Below, one piece after another: positions 1 to 7,729 of a stretch of 35,387 bases of DNA. The number at the start of each line of letters is the position of its first letter. Position 1 is the stretch's first letter. The notes under the pieces are model-generated. The model ran no database searches. It had not been told where the DNA came from and worked only from the letters and a program-made list of their open reading frames with translations. The stretch spans positions 1-35,387 of the forward strand of contig SVLM01000020.1 of NCBI GenBank assembly GCA_015067945.1, given 5' to 3'. A program made the position numbers and the translations under genes. Origin of the DNA: Oscillospiraceae bacterium (GTDB taxonomy: Bacteria > Bacillota > Clostridia > Oscillospirales > Oscillospiraceae).

Positions 1-120
1 TTTCCTGTTCGCTTTCGCTCACGAAATTTCGACCGCTGCCACTCGCTCGGGTCGCTTCTTCCGCCGCTGGCGGCACTCCCCTCGCTCCCCGGGATCTCAC
101 CTCCGGTTCTCACCCTGCGG
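1..120. other. GC-rich non-coding tRNA flank
   Basis: I see no gene here. The stretch is GC-rich and full of short palindromes, such as CGAAATTTCG and CCGCC-GCT-GGCGG. Its right end (about 103-124) reads on the plus strand like a degraded, inverted copy of the 3' end of the neighbouring tRNA-Leu: a CCGGTTC T-loop-like string followed closely by GCGGCACC. Reading frames across it are short. Confidence 0.4.
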
Positions 121-156
121 CACCAAAAAAGGACACCCTCACGGGTGTCCTTTTTT
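121..156 (-). terminator. Intrinsic terminator of tRNA-Leu
   Basis: GGACACCC (131-138) and GGGTGTCC (143-150) form a perfect 8-bp stem around a TCAC loop. A-runs and T-runs on either side give a U-tract in both directions. It directly follows the 3' end of the minus-strand tRNA. The symmetry continues outward: the full inverted repeat spans 117-164 with 22-base arms and includes the tRNA CCA end and part of its acceptor stem. Confidence 0.85.
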
Positions 157-242
157 GGTGCCGCTGACCGGGATCGAACCGGTACGGATTTTACTCCGAG
201 GGATTTTAAGTCCCTTGTGTCTGCCTGTTCCACCACAGCGGC
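156..242 (-). tRNA. tRNA-Leu (anticodon TAA)
   Basis: The reverse complement folds as a class II tRNA. GCCGCTG pairs with CAGCGGC as the acceptor stem, the discriminator is A, and the CCA end is genome-encoded (156-158). The anticodon stem AGGGA/TCCCT encloses the loop CTTAAAA, giving anticodon TAA (leucine, UUA/UUG codons). The long variable arm (CGG...CCG) fits leucine. The T-arm has the usual GGTTCGATCCC core. It lies just downstream of the yfbR-like gene but has its own promoter at 258-286. Confidence 0.95.
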
Positions 243-257
243 GTGGTTACAGCAGGT

Positions 258-286
258 ATGGTATCATATTTTTCGCCTACCGTCAA
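258..286 (-). promoter_or_regulatory. Sigma-A type promoter of tRNA-Leu
   Basis: Reading the minus strand, TTGACG (281-286) and TACCAT (258-263) are separated by 17 bases, and the -10 ends 15 bases before the mature tRNA. The promoter starts just past the stop codon of the upstream gene. Confidence 0.7.
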
Positions 287-287
287 G

Positions 288-863
288 TTACAACTGGTCG
301 ATATTTAGGCTAAAGGGCTCCAAACAATTGTCAATAAACCAATTCAGCTCCGGCATCTGCATCTCCTGCATGGATCGCATGGTCTGCACCGCCGCGGAAT
401 CAAATTCCGTGTTACCGGCCTTCTGCTCCTCAATGCACTTGATATACGCAGACAGCTTATCCGCAGCCTTGATGGTAGGCAAAACGGCGGGGTCATCTTC
501 CAGCACATCATGTTCATAGCAGCTGCGAAGCTCGGTAGGCAGCATATCCAGCAATCTCTCACCGGCGATCCGCTCTACCTGCTTATAGGCATCCTTGATG
601 TCAGGATTGTAGTACTTGATGGGCGTTGGCATATCGCCGGTCAGGGTCTCCGACGCATCGTGGTACAGTGCAGCTGCGGCACACCGATCCGGATCCGGTC
701 CCTCCAGCTTCAAAATATGCCGGCGGATCAGTGCCAATGCATGGGCCAGCACCGCCACCTGATGGCTGTGTTCCTGGATGTTTTCGGAATAGGTATTCCG
801 CATCAGACCCCATCGTGTAATGTATCGCATTCTGCCCAGCAGGGCGTAAAATTCGTTGGCCAT
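288..863 (-). CDS. HD-domain 5'-deoxynucleotidase (YfbR-like)
   Basis: This 191-residue protein matches the length and motif order of YfbR-type HD phosphohydrolases, cytosolic enzymes that dephosphorylate deoxynucleoside 5'-monophosphates with a divalent metal. Visible metal and catalytic residues are H32 in the EHSHQVA segment, H68-D69 in LYHDASE, E72, and D135 in KAADK. The TGDMPTP segment after the HD motif is also characteristic of the group. It starts 22 bases after the dnaC-like gene, behind an AGAGGA ribosome site, so it is probably the last gene of that operon. A role in dNTP pool control would suit replication-gene neighbours, but that is inference. Confidence 0.85.
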   Translation of the reverse strand: MANEFYALLGRMRYITRWGLMRNTYSENIQEHSHQVAVLAHALALIRRHILKLEGPDPDRCAAAALYHDASETLTGDMPTPIKYYNPDIKDAYKQVERIAGERLLDMLPTELRSCYEHDVLEDDPAVLPTIKAADKLSAYIKCIEEQKAGNTEFDSAAVQTMRSMQEMQMPELNWFIDNCLEPFSLNIDQL

Positions 864-885
864 AATGTCCTCTCGTGTATGTATC

Positions 886-1869
886 TTACAGTCCCCGGTT
901 CTTCATCACCCGGATATCCTCTCCCACAAAAATCAGCCGTTCAAAGCTGCCGTGGAGACGGGATGCAATTTGGGGAGAATACCGACGGGCCATCTCGTCC
1001 ACATTCAAATTTGTGGAGATCACCATGGGCTTGCCTTCCAGCAGCCGGTCATTGAGCAGGCTGTACAGTGCTGCCGTTGCAAACTGGCCCGGCATTTCCG
1101 TGCCCAGATCGTCGATTATCAGCAGGTCGCAGCGGTTCAGTGATTCCACCGCCCGGCGGTCTTCCTCGCTGCCGCCAAACTTTGCTTTTTCCAGCTTTGC
1201 AAACAGATGAGCAGAGGTTTCGTATGCCACAGAATATCCCTTATCCGCCACAGCACCGGCGATGCAGGCAGACAAAAAGGTTTTTCCAAGACCCGTACCG
1301 CCCACAAAAAGCAGATTGCCTGCGTGCTCTGTAAAGGATGCAGCATAATGCCGGCATTTTTTGAAATTCCGTTCCATGATAGCCCGGGGGCTGGCTCCGT
1401 AACGGCTGTCAATCTGGTCGGAATAATAGTCCAGCCGGAATTGGCTGAAGTTTTCCTTGCTGCCGGATAGGAGGTTCAGCTCCTTCTTCTGCTCCTGACG
1501 GCACAGCTCCGCCAAGCACTCGCACATGGTGCTGCCCAGATAACCGGAGCCGCCGCAATGGCTGCAAATACTGCTCTCATCCAAAAAGCCTTCCTCAAAA
1601 TGCATACGCACCAAGGTCTCCCGCTCCGCCTGAAGGGCAAGATTTTCTTCCTTAACCCGCTGCAACGCGGCAGTAATATCACCGCCTGTAGTGAAGGCAA
1701 GCTGGGCGGTTTTGGCCATGGTCAGCCGCAGCTGCTGATCGATCTGCCGCAGCCGGGGCACCTGCTCATAGGCCTGATATAAATGCTGCAGGTTTTCGGA
1801 TTCCCGATCCGCTTTTTCCTGTTCCAGCCGGGCCTTGGCCCGTTTCATAACTTCCTGGCTGTATGCCAT
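886..1869 (-). CDS. DnaC/DnaI-like helicase-loader AAA+ ATPase
   Basis: A 327-residue ATP-binding protein of the DnaC/DnaI/IstB-like family, which loads the replicative helicase. A cysteine cluster of zinc-finger type (CSHCGG...CEC, about residues 101-117) precedes the AAA+ core. The Walker A loop is GGTGLGKT (about 190-197), and Walker B is LLIIDDLGTE (about 248-257). The N-terminal ~90 residues are charged and helical, as expected for a helicase-binding region. The start codon lies 2 bases after the stop of the dnaD-like gene, behind a GGGAGG ribosome site, so the pair is translationally close. The dnaD partner and absence of a transposase argue for a chromosomal replication role over IstB. 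Confidence 0.88.
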   Translation of the reverse strand: MAYSQEVMKRAKARLEQEKADRESENLQHLYQAYEQVPRLRQIDQQLRLTMAKTAQLAFTTGGDITAALQRVKEENLALQAERETLVRMHFEEGFLDESSICSHCGGSGYLGSTMCECLAELCRQEQKKELNLLSGSKENFSQFRLDYYSDQIDSRYGASPRAIMERNFKKCRHYAASFTEHAGNLLFVGGTGLGKTFLSACIAGAVADKGYSVAYETSAHLFAKLEKAKFGGSEEDRRAVESLNRCDLLIIDDLGTEMPGQFATAALYSLLNDRLLEGKPMVISTNLNVDEMARRYSPQIASRLHGSFERLIFVGEDIRVMKNRGL

Positions 1870-1871
1870 GG

Positions 1872-2750
1872 TTATTCCTCCCTAAGTACACGTGCAATGG
1901 CTTCCAGCTCTGCAGCACCCAGCTGCCCGGAGGCACCCTGGGGCAGCGGCTTGCGGTCGCCGGAGCGAACCTGCTCACCGGTCTTAAGGCCGGCTGCTTG
2001 CCATCTGCTGAGAATTTTATTCATGTAGGGCCAGTTCAGGCCGCCGGTATTCAAGCAGGTACGCTCGTAGGCAATAGCAATCGCCTCATCGTCAAAGCCC
2101 ATTTCCAGCCAACCGGAAGCATAACGCTCCTCTGCCTGGGTCAGGCTTCGTCCGCGGATCTGCAAAATACCCTTGATCTTCTCCACCCTGGAATTCTTTG
2201 TATTTTGATTTTGGATAAAAGCCGCAGCAGTCTCCAGAGTATCAATTCCCTGCTCTGCCCAGTGGTAGGCTTCCTTTTCAATGGCCCGCAGGGAGGGATT
2301 TCTCAGACTGCCCCGCTGCCGGGCCTTATCCTTGCAGTAAGAAACCAGCACAGAGATAACCTCCGTCGGCAGTCCCAGATACCGCTCGAAGGACAGCAGG
2401 ATTTTTAGTTCCTCCGTGTTCAGTGTCCGGCCCATCAGCCGCTGCACTTCCCCGTAGAGCATCCGGAAGCCGCCGTCCTGATCCATTGCTTCCAGTACAT
2501 CATTTTCCGAATATTCCGGACGCTGATCGACAGAAATGATCTGCTTTTTTTCCTCCGGCCATAAGCCCAACTGCCGTAAAGTAGCGGCTGCACTGGAATA
2601 TCGGTCAGGTGTCAGCTGCAGCTCTTTTTCCGCACCTTGGGCATCGTTTCCGCTATGAAGATATAAGTACAGCAGTGCCACATCACCGCTGAGCGACAGC
2701 AGTAATTTACGCAGATCTGCTGCGTTGATTTGAATAGAATCTGTATTCAT
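1872..2750 (-). CDS. DnaD-domain replication initiation protein
   Basis: This 292-residue protein has two DnaB_2/DDBH2-type helical modules. The first is about residues 110-190 and contains the LSFERYLGLPTEVIS stretch. The second is about 195-255 and contains GFDDEAIAIAYERT and the YMNKILSRW motif typical of DnaD C-termini. DnaD/DnaB proteins remodel origin DNA and recruit the helicase loader in Firmicutes. It is first in the dnaD > dnaC > yfbR operon and lies behind the promoter at 2784-2812. The N-terminal ~100 residues look like the winged-helix half. I cannot separate DnaD from DnaB orthology from sequence alone. Confidence 0.85.
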   Translation of the reverse strand: MNTDSIQINAADLRKLLLSLSGDVALLYLYLHSGNDAQGAEKELQLTPDRYSSAAATLRQLGLWPEEKKQIISVDQRPEYSENDVLEAMDQDGGFRMLYGEVQRLMGRTLNTEELKILLSFERYLGLPTEVISVLVSYCKDKARQRGSLRNPSLRAIEKEAYHWAEQGIDTLETAAAFIQNQNTKNSRVEKIKGILQIRGRSLTQAEERYASGWLEMGFDDEAIAIAYERTCLNTGGLNWPYMNKILSRWQAAGLKTGEQVRSGDRKPLPQGASGQLGAAELEAIARVLREE

Positions 2751-2783
2751 GGCTTTTCCTCGTAAAATTCGTCAGTTACAGCC

Positions 2784-2812
2784 ATTATATCACAGCTTTT
2801 ACCCAAGCTCAA
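2784..2812 (-). promoter_or_regulatory. Promoter of the dnaD-dnaC-yfbR operon
   Basis: On the minus strand, TTGAGC (2807-2812), a 17-base spacer and a perfect TATAAT (2784-2789) lie about 34 bases before the dnaD-like start. The rest of the gap up to 3056 holds no gene I can support. Its only open frames are short, and no riboswitch or T-box features were recognised. Confidence 0.75.
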
Positions 2813-3055
2813 CGGATTTTGATTCAACAATTTTTGTAAAAAACCATCTGCATTTTTGGATGCTCACAGCATATTGTGTTATTTGCAATTAATAACCACA
2901 ATTCCATCTATGTACCGGCGGACCGTTCCCTGTCCGCCTTTTCGCGTCACACCGCTGTACACTGCGGCGACACACTTGACAGAATGTACAGTTTGGTATC
3001 TGTCGTCACAGAAGTGAAACTGTTTTTCTGTCCGAGGGTAGTATGTGCAGGCTTT

Positions 3056-3089
3056 GCAAAAATATACGGACAACCTTTCGGCTGCCCGT
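3056..3089 (-). terminator. Intrinsic terminator of the mscS gene
   Basis: The minus strand reads ACGGGCAGCC-GAAA-GGTTGTCCGT (stem with G-U pairs, tetraloop) followed by TATATTTTT. It lies just past the mscS stop codon. Confidence 0.8.
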
Positions 3090-3095
3090 AATTTT

Positions 3096-3899
3096 TTATT
3101 TATCAATATGCACATTCAGGTGCGGGTAGGTCATTTCGATGCCCTCCCGATCAAATACTTCCTTGATACGATGCGTAATCAAGCGATGTACAGGCCAGTA
3201 GTGCTCATTCTTTGCCCAAACACGGACGGCATAGCTGATGGCGTGATCGCCATAAGCCGATACGGATACATAGACATCCTTTTCCGGCAGAATGTTCTCC
3301 ACAGTTGCCGCCTCCCGCAGAGCTGCCTCCACCTTCGGCACAGGTGCATTATAGGACGCGCTGACGATAATTTCCATCCGGCGGGAACCCAGTGCAGAGT
3401 AATTGACGATCTCCGCAGACACCACCGCACTGTTGGGGATGGACACCAGCTTATTGTCCGGAGTCACCAGCTTGGTGTAAGCAATGCCCACTTCCGTCAC
3501 CGTACCGGATTGATCGGCAATCTCCACGAAATCACCTGCATCGAACGGATCGGTATACAGCAATGTAAAGCCACCGATAATATTGCCCAGCAAATCCTGC
3601 AGTGCCAAAGAAATTGCCAGTGTCAGTACCGATGCCAATGCGACAATACCGGTTATATCAAGCCCCAAAGCAGACGCCACGATCAGGCTCAGCAAAACAT
3701 ACAGAATCGTTTTGATCACAGATCGGATCAAAGCGTGTGCCGCCGGATCCATCTTGGATTTTTTCAGAGCAGCATTGACGATACGCGTAATTACCCTGCA
3801 CACCAGAATGCCGACTACCAGAATCGTCACTGCCACCAGAACTCTGGTAGCCAGAGAAAGGCCCTGCGTCGTTAACCAGGCTTTAATTGTTTCCCACAT
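3096..3899 (-). CDS. Small-conductance mechanosensitive channel, MscS family
   Basis: This 267-residue protein has the compact three-helix MscS layout. Membrane segments lie at about residues 17-40, 60-80 and 83-110, and the last is the pore helix, rich in Ala, Gly and Leu and ending in QDLLGNIIGG. The conserved beta-domain follows (DPFDAGDFVEI, GTVTEVG, PNSAVVSAEIVNYS), then the alpha/beta C-terminal cage ending in HLNVHIDK. MscS channels open under membrane tension and release solutes on hypo-osmotic shock. It is monocistronic, with its own promoter (3931-3958), an AAGGAG ribosome site and a terminator. It is divergent from the response regulator. Confidence 0.93.
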   Translation of the reverse strand: MWETIKAWLTTQGLSLATRVLVAVTILVVGILVCRVITRIVNAALKKSKMDPAAHALIRSVIKTILYVLLSLIVASALGLDITGIVALASVLTLAISLALQDLLGNIIGGFTLLYTDPFDAGDFVEIADQSGTVTEVGIAYTKLVTPDNKLVSIPNSAVVSAEIVNYSALGSRRMEIIVSASYNAPVPKVEAALREAATVENILPEKDVYVSVSAYGDHAISYAVRVWAKNEHYWPVHRLITHRIKEVFDREGIEMTYPHLNVHIDK

Positions 3900-3930
3900 A
3901 ATATACGCTCCTTATTGTATTACTTCCACC

Positions 3931-3958
3931 ATTATAGCAGTATTTTTCCTATAATCAA
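3931..3958 (-). promoter_or_regulatory. Promoter of mscS
   Basis: The minus strand carries TTGATT (3953-3958), a 16-base spacer and a perfect TATAAT (3931-3936), 31 bases before the ATG. An AAGGAG ribosome site follows. Confidence 0.7.
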
Positions 3959-4052
3959 GGGCATTTTTCCGTCTTAAGGAAAGTTTCTCTTTTCTAATTG
4001 GGATTTTTCTGCTACAATAGACAAAAACCCGATTACATAATGGGAGGCACAC

Positions 4053-4742
4053 ATGTACAACATCTTAATTTGCGACGATCAAAAAGATATCGTCAACGCA
4101 CTGAAGATATATCTCGCACCGGAGGGTTATCAGCTTTTTGAGGCCTACAATGGCCAGCAAGCTCTGGATATTGTGAACCGGGAGGACATCCATCTGATCC
4201 TGCTGGACATTATGATGCCCGTGATGGACGGCATTACCGCCACTAACAAGATTCGGGAAGTTTCCAACATACCCATCATTTTCCTCACCGCCAAATCCGA
4301 AACCGACGACATGGTCAACGGTCTGAATGCCGGTGCTGACGACTACATTACCAAGCCCTTTGTGCCGGCAGAGGTTCTGGCCAGAGTCCGCTCTCAGCTG
4401 CGGCGTTACGCCAGCCTGGGCAGCCGTCCGGCCGAGGACGAAATGCTGACCATCGGCGGCATCTGCCTGGACGACCGGACAAAGGCCGTCACTGTGGACG
4501 GCACAGATGTCAACCTGACCCCCACAGAGTACAGCATTCTGCACCTTCTGATGAACAACCCCGGCAAGGTCTACTCCACCAAGGCTCTTTACGAAGCTGT
4601 GTGGCAGGAGACCGCCCTGGGTGCTGAGGGTGCTGTGGCTGTACATATCCGCCACCTCCGTGAGAAGATCGAGATCAATCCCTCCGAGCCCCGTTATCTG
4701 AAGGTCGTCTGGGGACAGGGCTACAAACTGGAAGGAGAATGA
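4053..4742 (+). CDS. OmpR/VanR-family response regulator
   Basis: A 229-residue two-component regulator. The receiver domain (about 1-120) has the acidic pair D8-D9, the phospho-acceptor D52 in LLDIMMPVMDG, the switch residue T79 and K101 in ITKPF. The winged-helix effector (about 130-228) ends with the RYLKVVWGQGYKLE signature of OmpR-type domains. It is followed after 4 bases by its sensor kinase. A GGGAGG ribosome site (4042-4047) and a TACAAT -10 candidate (4013-4018) precede it, but no convincing -35 is visible. The closest familiar type is VanR-like, and the signal is unknown. Confidence 0.93.
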   Translation: MYNILICDDQKDIVNALKIYLAPEGYQLFEAYNGQQALDIVNREDIHLILLDIMMPVMDGITATNKIREVSNIPIIFLTAKSETDDMVNGLNAGADDYITKPFVPAEVLARVRSQLRRYASLGSRPAEDEMLTIGGICLDDRTKAVTVDGTDVNLTPTEYSILHLLMNNPGKVYSTKALYEAVWQETALGAEGAVAVHIRHLREKIEINPSEPRYLKVVWGQGYKLEGE

Positions 4743-4746
4743 GTCT

Positions 4747-6816
4747 ATGAAGCACGGTCTTGTAATCAAATTTCTGGTGATTCTGCTGACCGGCTGTGCT
4801 TTGCTGGCTGCGATCGCCGGTGTTGCGGGTATCGTTGCCATGGAATCTGCCAATCTGTATGTCAAAGGTTTGGATGATCTGCAGATTCCGCTGTACAATG
4901 ATAAAGCGGAAGAAATCGCACAACAGTATATCGATTTCTATGCTGTTCAAACATTGGGCAACCTGATCTACCCCGTAAAAAATGAGCTATATAAAAACCC
5001 CGCCTACCGTACCGATGCTCCCTACTGGACAGTCAAGGTCGCCCAGGGAGATCAGGTTTTGGTACAGCCCACTCCTCTGGATAATTGTGAATTCGTCCGG
5101 GAATATAAAATCGTTTCGGTGTATCCCATGATGGAATTGCCCGAGAAGGAGGATGGGTCTGACCCGTCTGGCAATCCCGACACCCCCTCCGATTCAGACA
5201 CCGAGCAGGATAATTTTCAACTCCCCCGTGACTATTTCGAGCGAAAAGAAGTCACCATTTACTCCGACACACTCCTTGTGTACAACACCTACGAGCTATA
5301 TTATTACGAGGGCCCTGAGTACGCCATTACCGTATACATGCAGCCGGGCGTTCTGGACAGCAGTTCCCTGCATCTTTTGACCTCCATGTACCCCTATCGC
5401 GACAGCTTTATTCCCCTGGTTGCCATCAGCATTGTGCTGGCTGCTGCCGGACTGGTATTTCTGTGTCATTTGTCAGGCCATGCCAACGACGGCACACTCC
5501 AGCCTGCAGCCTTCAACCGACTGCCGGCAGACTGCTATGCGGTGCTGGTGATCGTCGGCATACTGCTGCTGTGGCGACTGCACAATCAGCTCTGGGCCCG
5601 CATCACAGACGCGGGTCCCCACCTGGGCAATCTGAGTTTGTTGGGACTGAATCTGCTGGCTATGTTCGTTATGGGCATTGGCTATATAATGGCCATCGCT
5701 GCCCAGCTGAAAATAGGAAACTACTACTTGTGGCGGCACAGCGTTATCGGTTTTGTGCTGATCCGCCTTTTCCGGGGTATTATGCTGTTGCTGAAGGGAC
5801 TGCGGTATTTGCTTTCTCTGGCTCCCCTGCTGTGGCGTTGGCTGTCATTGACTTTTGTCATGGTCATAAGTCTGCTGGTATTTTCTATACTGGCCCAAAA
5901 CGGCATCCATCCTGCCTATTGGCTGTGGGTCGCAGATATTGTTCTGTGCTTCATCGTCGTCGGCTATGTGGGCTATGCCTTTGGCATTTTGCTGTCCGGC
6001 GTGCAAAAAATGGCACGGGGCGAGCTGAGTCACCAAGTAGAAACCAAATATCTGATCGGTGATTTCCTTCACTTTGGTCAGTGGCTGAACGCCCTATCCG
6101 GCACTGCCATGGACACTGCACAAAAGCACATGCGGGCAGAGCGTACCAAGGCCGACCTGATCACCAATGTTTCCCACGATATCAAAACGCCCTTGACCTC
6201 CATCATCAATTATGTGGATCTTTTGAAGCATACAGACTCCGAAAGCGAACGGGCTCAGTATTTGGAGGTTCTTTCCAACCAATCCAACCGTCTGAAGCGG
6301 CTGATTGACGATCTGATGGAGCTGAGTAAGGCCTCCTCCGGCAGCCTGCAGGTAGATCTGACCGCCATGGATGCGACCGAAGCCGTCAATCAGGCTCTGG
6401 GTGAATTTACCGAGCGGCTGGAAGCTGCGGGTTTGTCCCCTGTCTTTACCGCTCCCGAAGAAAGCATCACTATGCTAGCCGACGGCAGACTGTTCTGGCG
6501 TATAATCAGCAATCTGTTTAGCAATGCAGTAAAGTACGCTATGCCTGGCACACGGCTGTATATCGATCTGGCTCAGCATGAGGACAAAGTGCTGATCTCC
6601 CTAAAAAATGTTTCCAGGGAGAAACTCTACGCCAGTTCTGAATATCTGCTGGAGCGTTTTGCTCAGGGCGATACCTCCCGAAATACAGAGGGCAGCGGAT
6701 TGGGACTGAACATTGCAAAGACCTTAATGGAAGTCCAGCAGGGACGGCTGCAGTTGGTAGCCGATGGAGATCTGTTTAAGGTAACGCTGGTCTTCCCCGC
6801 GGCAGACTGTCTATAA
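4747..6816 (+). CDS. Multi-pass sensor histidine kinase
   Basis: A 689-residue membrane kinase paired with the regulator just upstream. TM1 lies at about 9-33. An extracytoplasmic region (about 34-220) follows with an acidic Ser/Pro/Asp insert near 135-155. A block of further membrane helices (about 222-420) leads to a HAMP-like/linker region. The dimerisation domain carries the phospho-accepting H477 in VSHDIKTPL. The ATPase domain has N593 in the N-box (SNLFSNAVKY) and the G-box GSGLGLNIAK. VanS-type kinases share the HisKA and ATPase form, but the many extra helices are unusual and suggest membrane or envelope sensing. The ligand cannot be read from sequence. Confidence 0.9.
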   Translation: MKHGLVIKFLVILLTGCALLAAIAGVAGIVAMESANLYVKGLDDLQIPLYNDKAEEIAQQYIDFYAVQTLGNLIYPVKNELYKNPAYRTDAPYWTVKVAQGDQVLVQPTPLDNCEFVREYKIVSVYPMMELPEKEDGSDPSGNPDTPSDSDTEQDNFQLPRDYFERKEVTIYSDTLLVYNTYELYYYEGPEYAITVYMQPGVLDSSSLHLLTSMYPYRDSFIPLVAISIVLAAAGLVFLCHLSGHANDGTLQPAAFNRLPADCYAVLVIVGILLLWRLHNQLWARITDAGPHLGNLSLLGLNLLAMFVMGIGYIMAIAAQLKIGNYYLWRHSVIGFVLIRLFRGIMLLLKGLRYLLSLAPLLWRWLSLTFVMVISLLVFSILAQNGIHPAYWLWVADIVLCFIVVGYVGYAFGILLSGVQKMARGELSHQVETKYLIGDFLHFGQWLNALSGTAMDTAQKHMRAERTKADLITNVSHDIKTPLTSIINYVDLLKHTDSESERAQYLEVLSNQSNRLKRLIDDLMELSKASSGSLQVDLTAMDATEAVNQALGEFTERLEAAGLSPVFTAPEESITMLADGRLFWRIISNLFSNAVKYAMPGTRLYIDLAQHEDKVLISLKNVSREKLYASSEYLLERFAQGDTSRNTEGSGLGLNIAKTLMEVQQGRLQLVADGDLFKVTLVFPAADCL

Positions 6817-6891
6817 TTTTTTCACAGTTTGTTTTCAATTTTGTTATTTGCTGTTCAAAACCTTGGTGTATTGTAAAGGCAGAAAGGATGC

Positions 6892-6916
6892 GGAAGCCGT
6901 GATCCGCTTCCTTTTT
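6892..6916 (+). terminator. Terminator-like hairpin after the sensor kinase
   Basis: GGAAGC (6892-6897) pairs with GCTTCC (6906-6911), followed by TTTTT. The 250-base gap between the kinase and the phosphoribosyltransferase also holds a second, stronger terminator at 6963-6994. A short transcript between the two is possible but no clear promoter supports it. Confidence 0.5.
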
Positions 6917-6962
6917 AGAAAGACCCCTTTTTCTACCTCTCTTCTTTCCAAACTATTGCGAG

Positions 6963-6994
6963 AAAGTCCGCTGTAAAAACACAGCGGACTTTTT
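6963..6994 (+). terminator. Strong intrinsic terminator
   Basis: AAAGTCCGCTGT and ACAGCGGACTTT form a perfect 12-bp stem around AAAAAC, ending in a T-run. It insulates the next promoter at 7006. Confidence 0.85.
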
Positions 6995-7005
6995 CCTTGC
7001 AATTC

Positions 7006-7033
7006 TTGACATTCCGTCCAGGTGTAGTATAAT
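7006..7033 (+). promoter_or_regulatory. Promoter of the phosphoribosyltransferase gene
   Basis: A perfect TTGACA (7006-7011), a 16-base spacer and a perfect TATAAT (7028-7033), followed by AAAGGAG (7054-7060) before the ATG at 7069. This is one of the two best promoters in the window. Confidence 0.85.
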
Positions 7034-7068
7034 AATCATGTTCTGAAACTGAAAAAGGAGCTTTTGTT

Positions 7069-7623
7069 ATGTTTTATCGTATGAAAATCGCGGGTCTGGA
7101 ACGGGATCTGCCCATCTGCCCCGTTACTGAAAATTTGTCCATCGCCGGTTTCGTAATTTTCGGCGATCCGGAGCTGACTGTTGCCTGTGCCCGGGATCTG
7201 CTGGCAAAAGCTCCTGCGTATGACTATATCATCACTGCCGAGGCCAAGGGCATTCCTCTGGCTCACGAGATGGCACGTCAGGCCGGTGACAGCAAGTACA
7301 TCCTGGCCCGGAAAGGCCCCAAGCTGTACATGCGGGATATTATGGAGGTCTCCGTCCGTTCCATCACGACCGCCAAGGAGCAGCACCTGTATCTGGACGG
7401 TGCGGATGCCGAGCTGATCAAGGGAAAGAACATTCTGATCGTGGACGATGTGATCTCCACCGGCGAAAGTCTGGCTGCATTGGAGGCTTTGGTCAACAAG
7501 GCCGGCGGCAACATCTGCGGACGGATGGCCATTTTGGCGGAGGGCGAAGCACAAGACCGTGAGGATTTGATTTATCTGGAAGTGCTGCCCCTGTTCCATC
7601 CCGACGGAACGGTTATGGGTTGA
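7069..7623 (+). CDS. Adenine/xanthine-type phosphoribosyltransferase
   Basis: A 184-residue type I phosphoribosyltransferase. The PRPP-binding loop is ILIVDDVISTGES (about residues 122-134). An ITAEAKGIPLAHEMA segment earlier in the chain matches the adenine/xanthine phosphoribosyltransferase pattern, and ILARKGPKLYMRD is typical of Apt relatives. Such enzymes salvage free purine bases using PRPP in the cytosol. The gene is monocistronic, between its own promoter and a strong terminator. Substrate (adenine, xanthine or another base) is not certain, as a hood region close to canonical Apt is only partly conserved. Confidence 0.82.
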   Translation: MFYRMKIAGLERDLPICPVTENLSIAGFVIFGDPELTVACARDLLAKAPAYDYIITAEAKGIPLAHEMARQAGDSKYILARKGPKLYMRDIMEVSVRSITTAKEQHLYLDGADAELIKGKNILIVDDVISTGESLAALEALVNKAGGNICGRMAILAEGEAQDREDLIYLEVLPLFHPDGTVMG

Positions 7624-7632
7624 TTTATCAAA

Positions 7633-7660
7633 AGAACGCTGCGTTGCAGCGTTCTTTTTT
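7633..7660 (+). terminator. Intrinsic terminator
   Basis: AGAACGCTGC-GTT-GCAGCGTTCT, a 10-bp perfect stem, followed by a T-run directly after the phosphoribosyltransferase stop codon. Confidence 0.9.
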
Positions 7661-7666
7661 GTTGTC

Positions 7667-7695
7667 TTTACTTTTCGAACAAACCGTGTTAAAAT
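7667..7695 (+). promoter_or_regulatory. Probable promoter of alr-capA
   Basis: TTTACT (7667-7672), a 17-base spacer and TAAAAT (7690-7695), 34 bases before the alr start, with an AAGGGAG ribosome site in between. Confidence 0.6.
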
Positions 7696-7729
7696 ACTCA
7701 GGATATACACACCAAAGGGAGCTGTCTTC

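Noticed and set aside
2751..3055. Riboswitch or T-box upstream of dnaD
   Set aside because: No T-box motif, specifier stem or anti-terminator is visible; the operon promoter is close to the start codon, leaving a leader too short for one.
2879..3115. 78-codon minus-strand frame between mscS and dnaD
   Set aside because: It has no convincing start site, crosses the mscS terminator and overlaps the end of mscS.
6817..7005. Small RNA between two terminators
   Set aside because: Two hairpins are present but no good promoter was found for a separate transcript.
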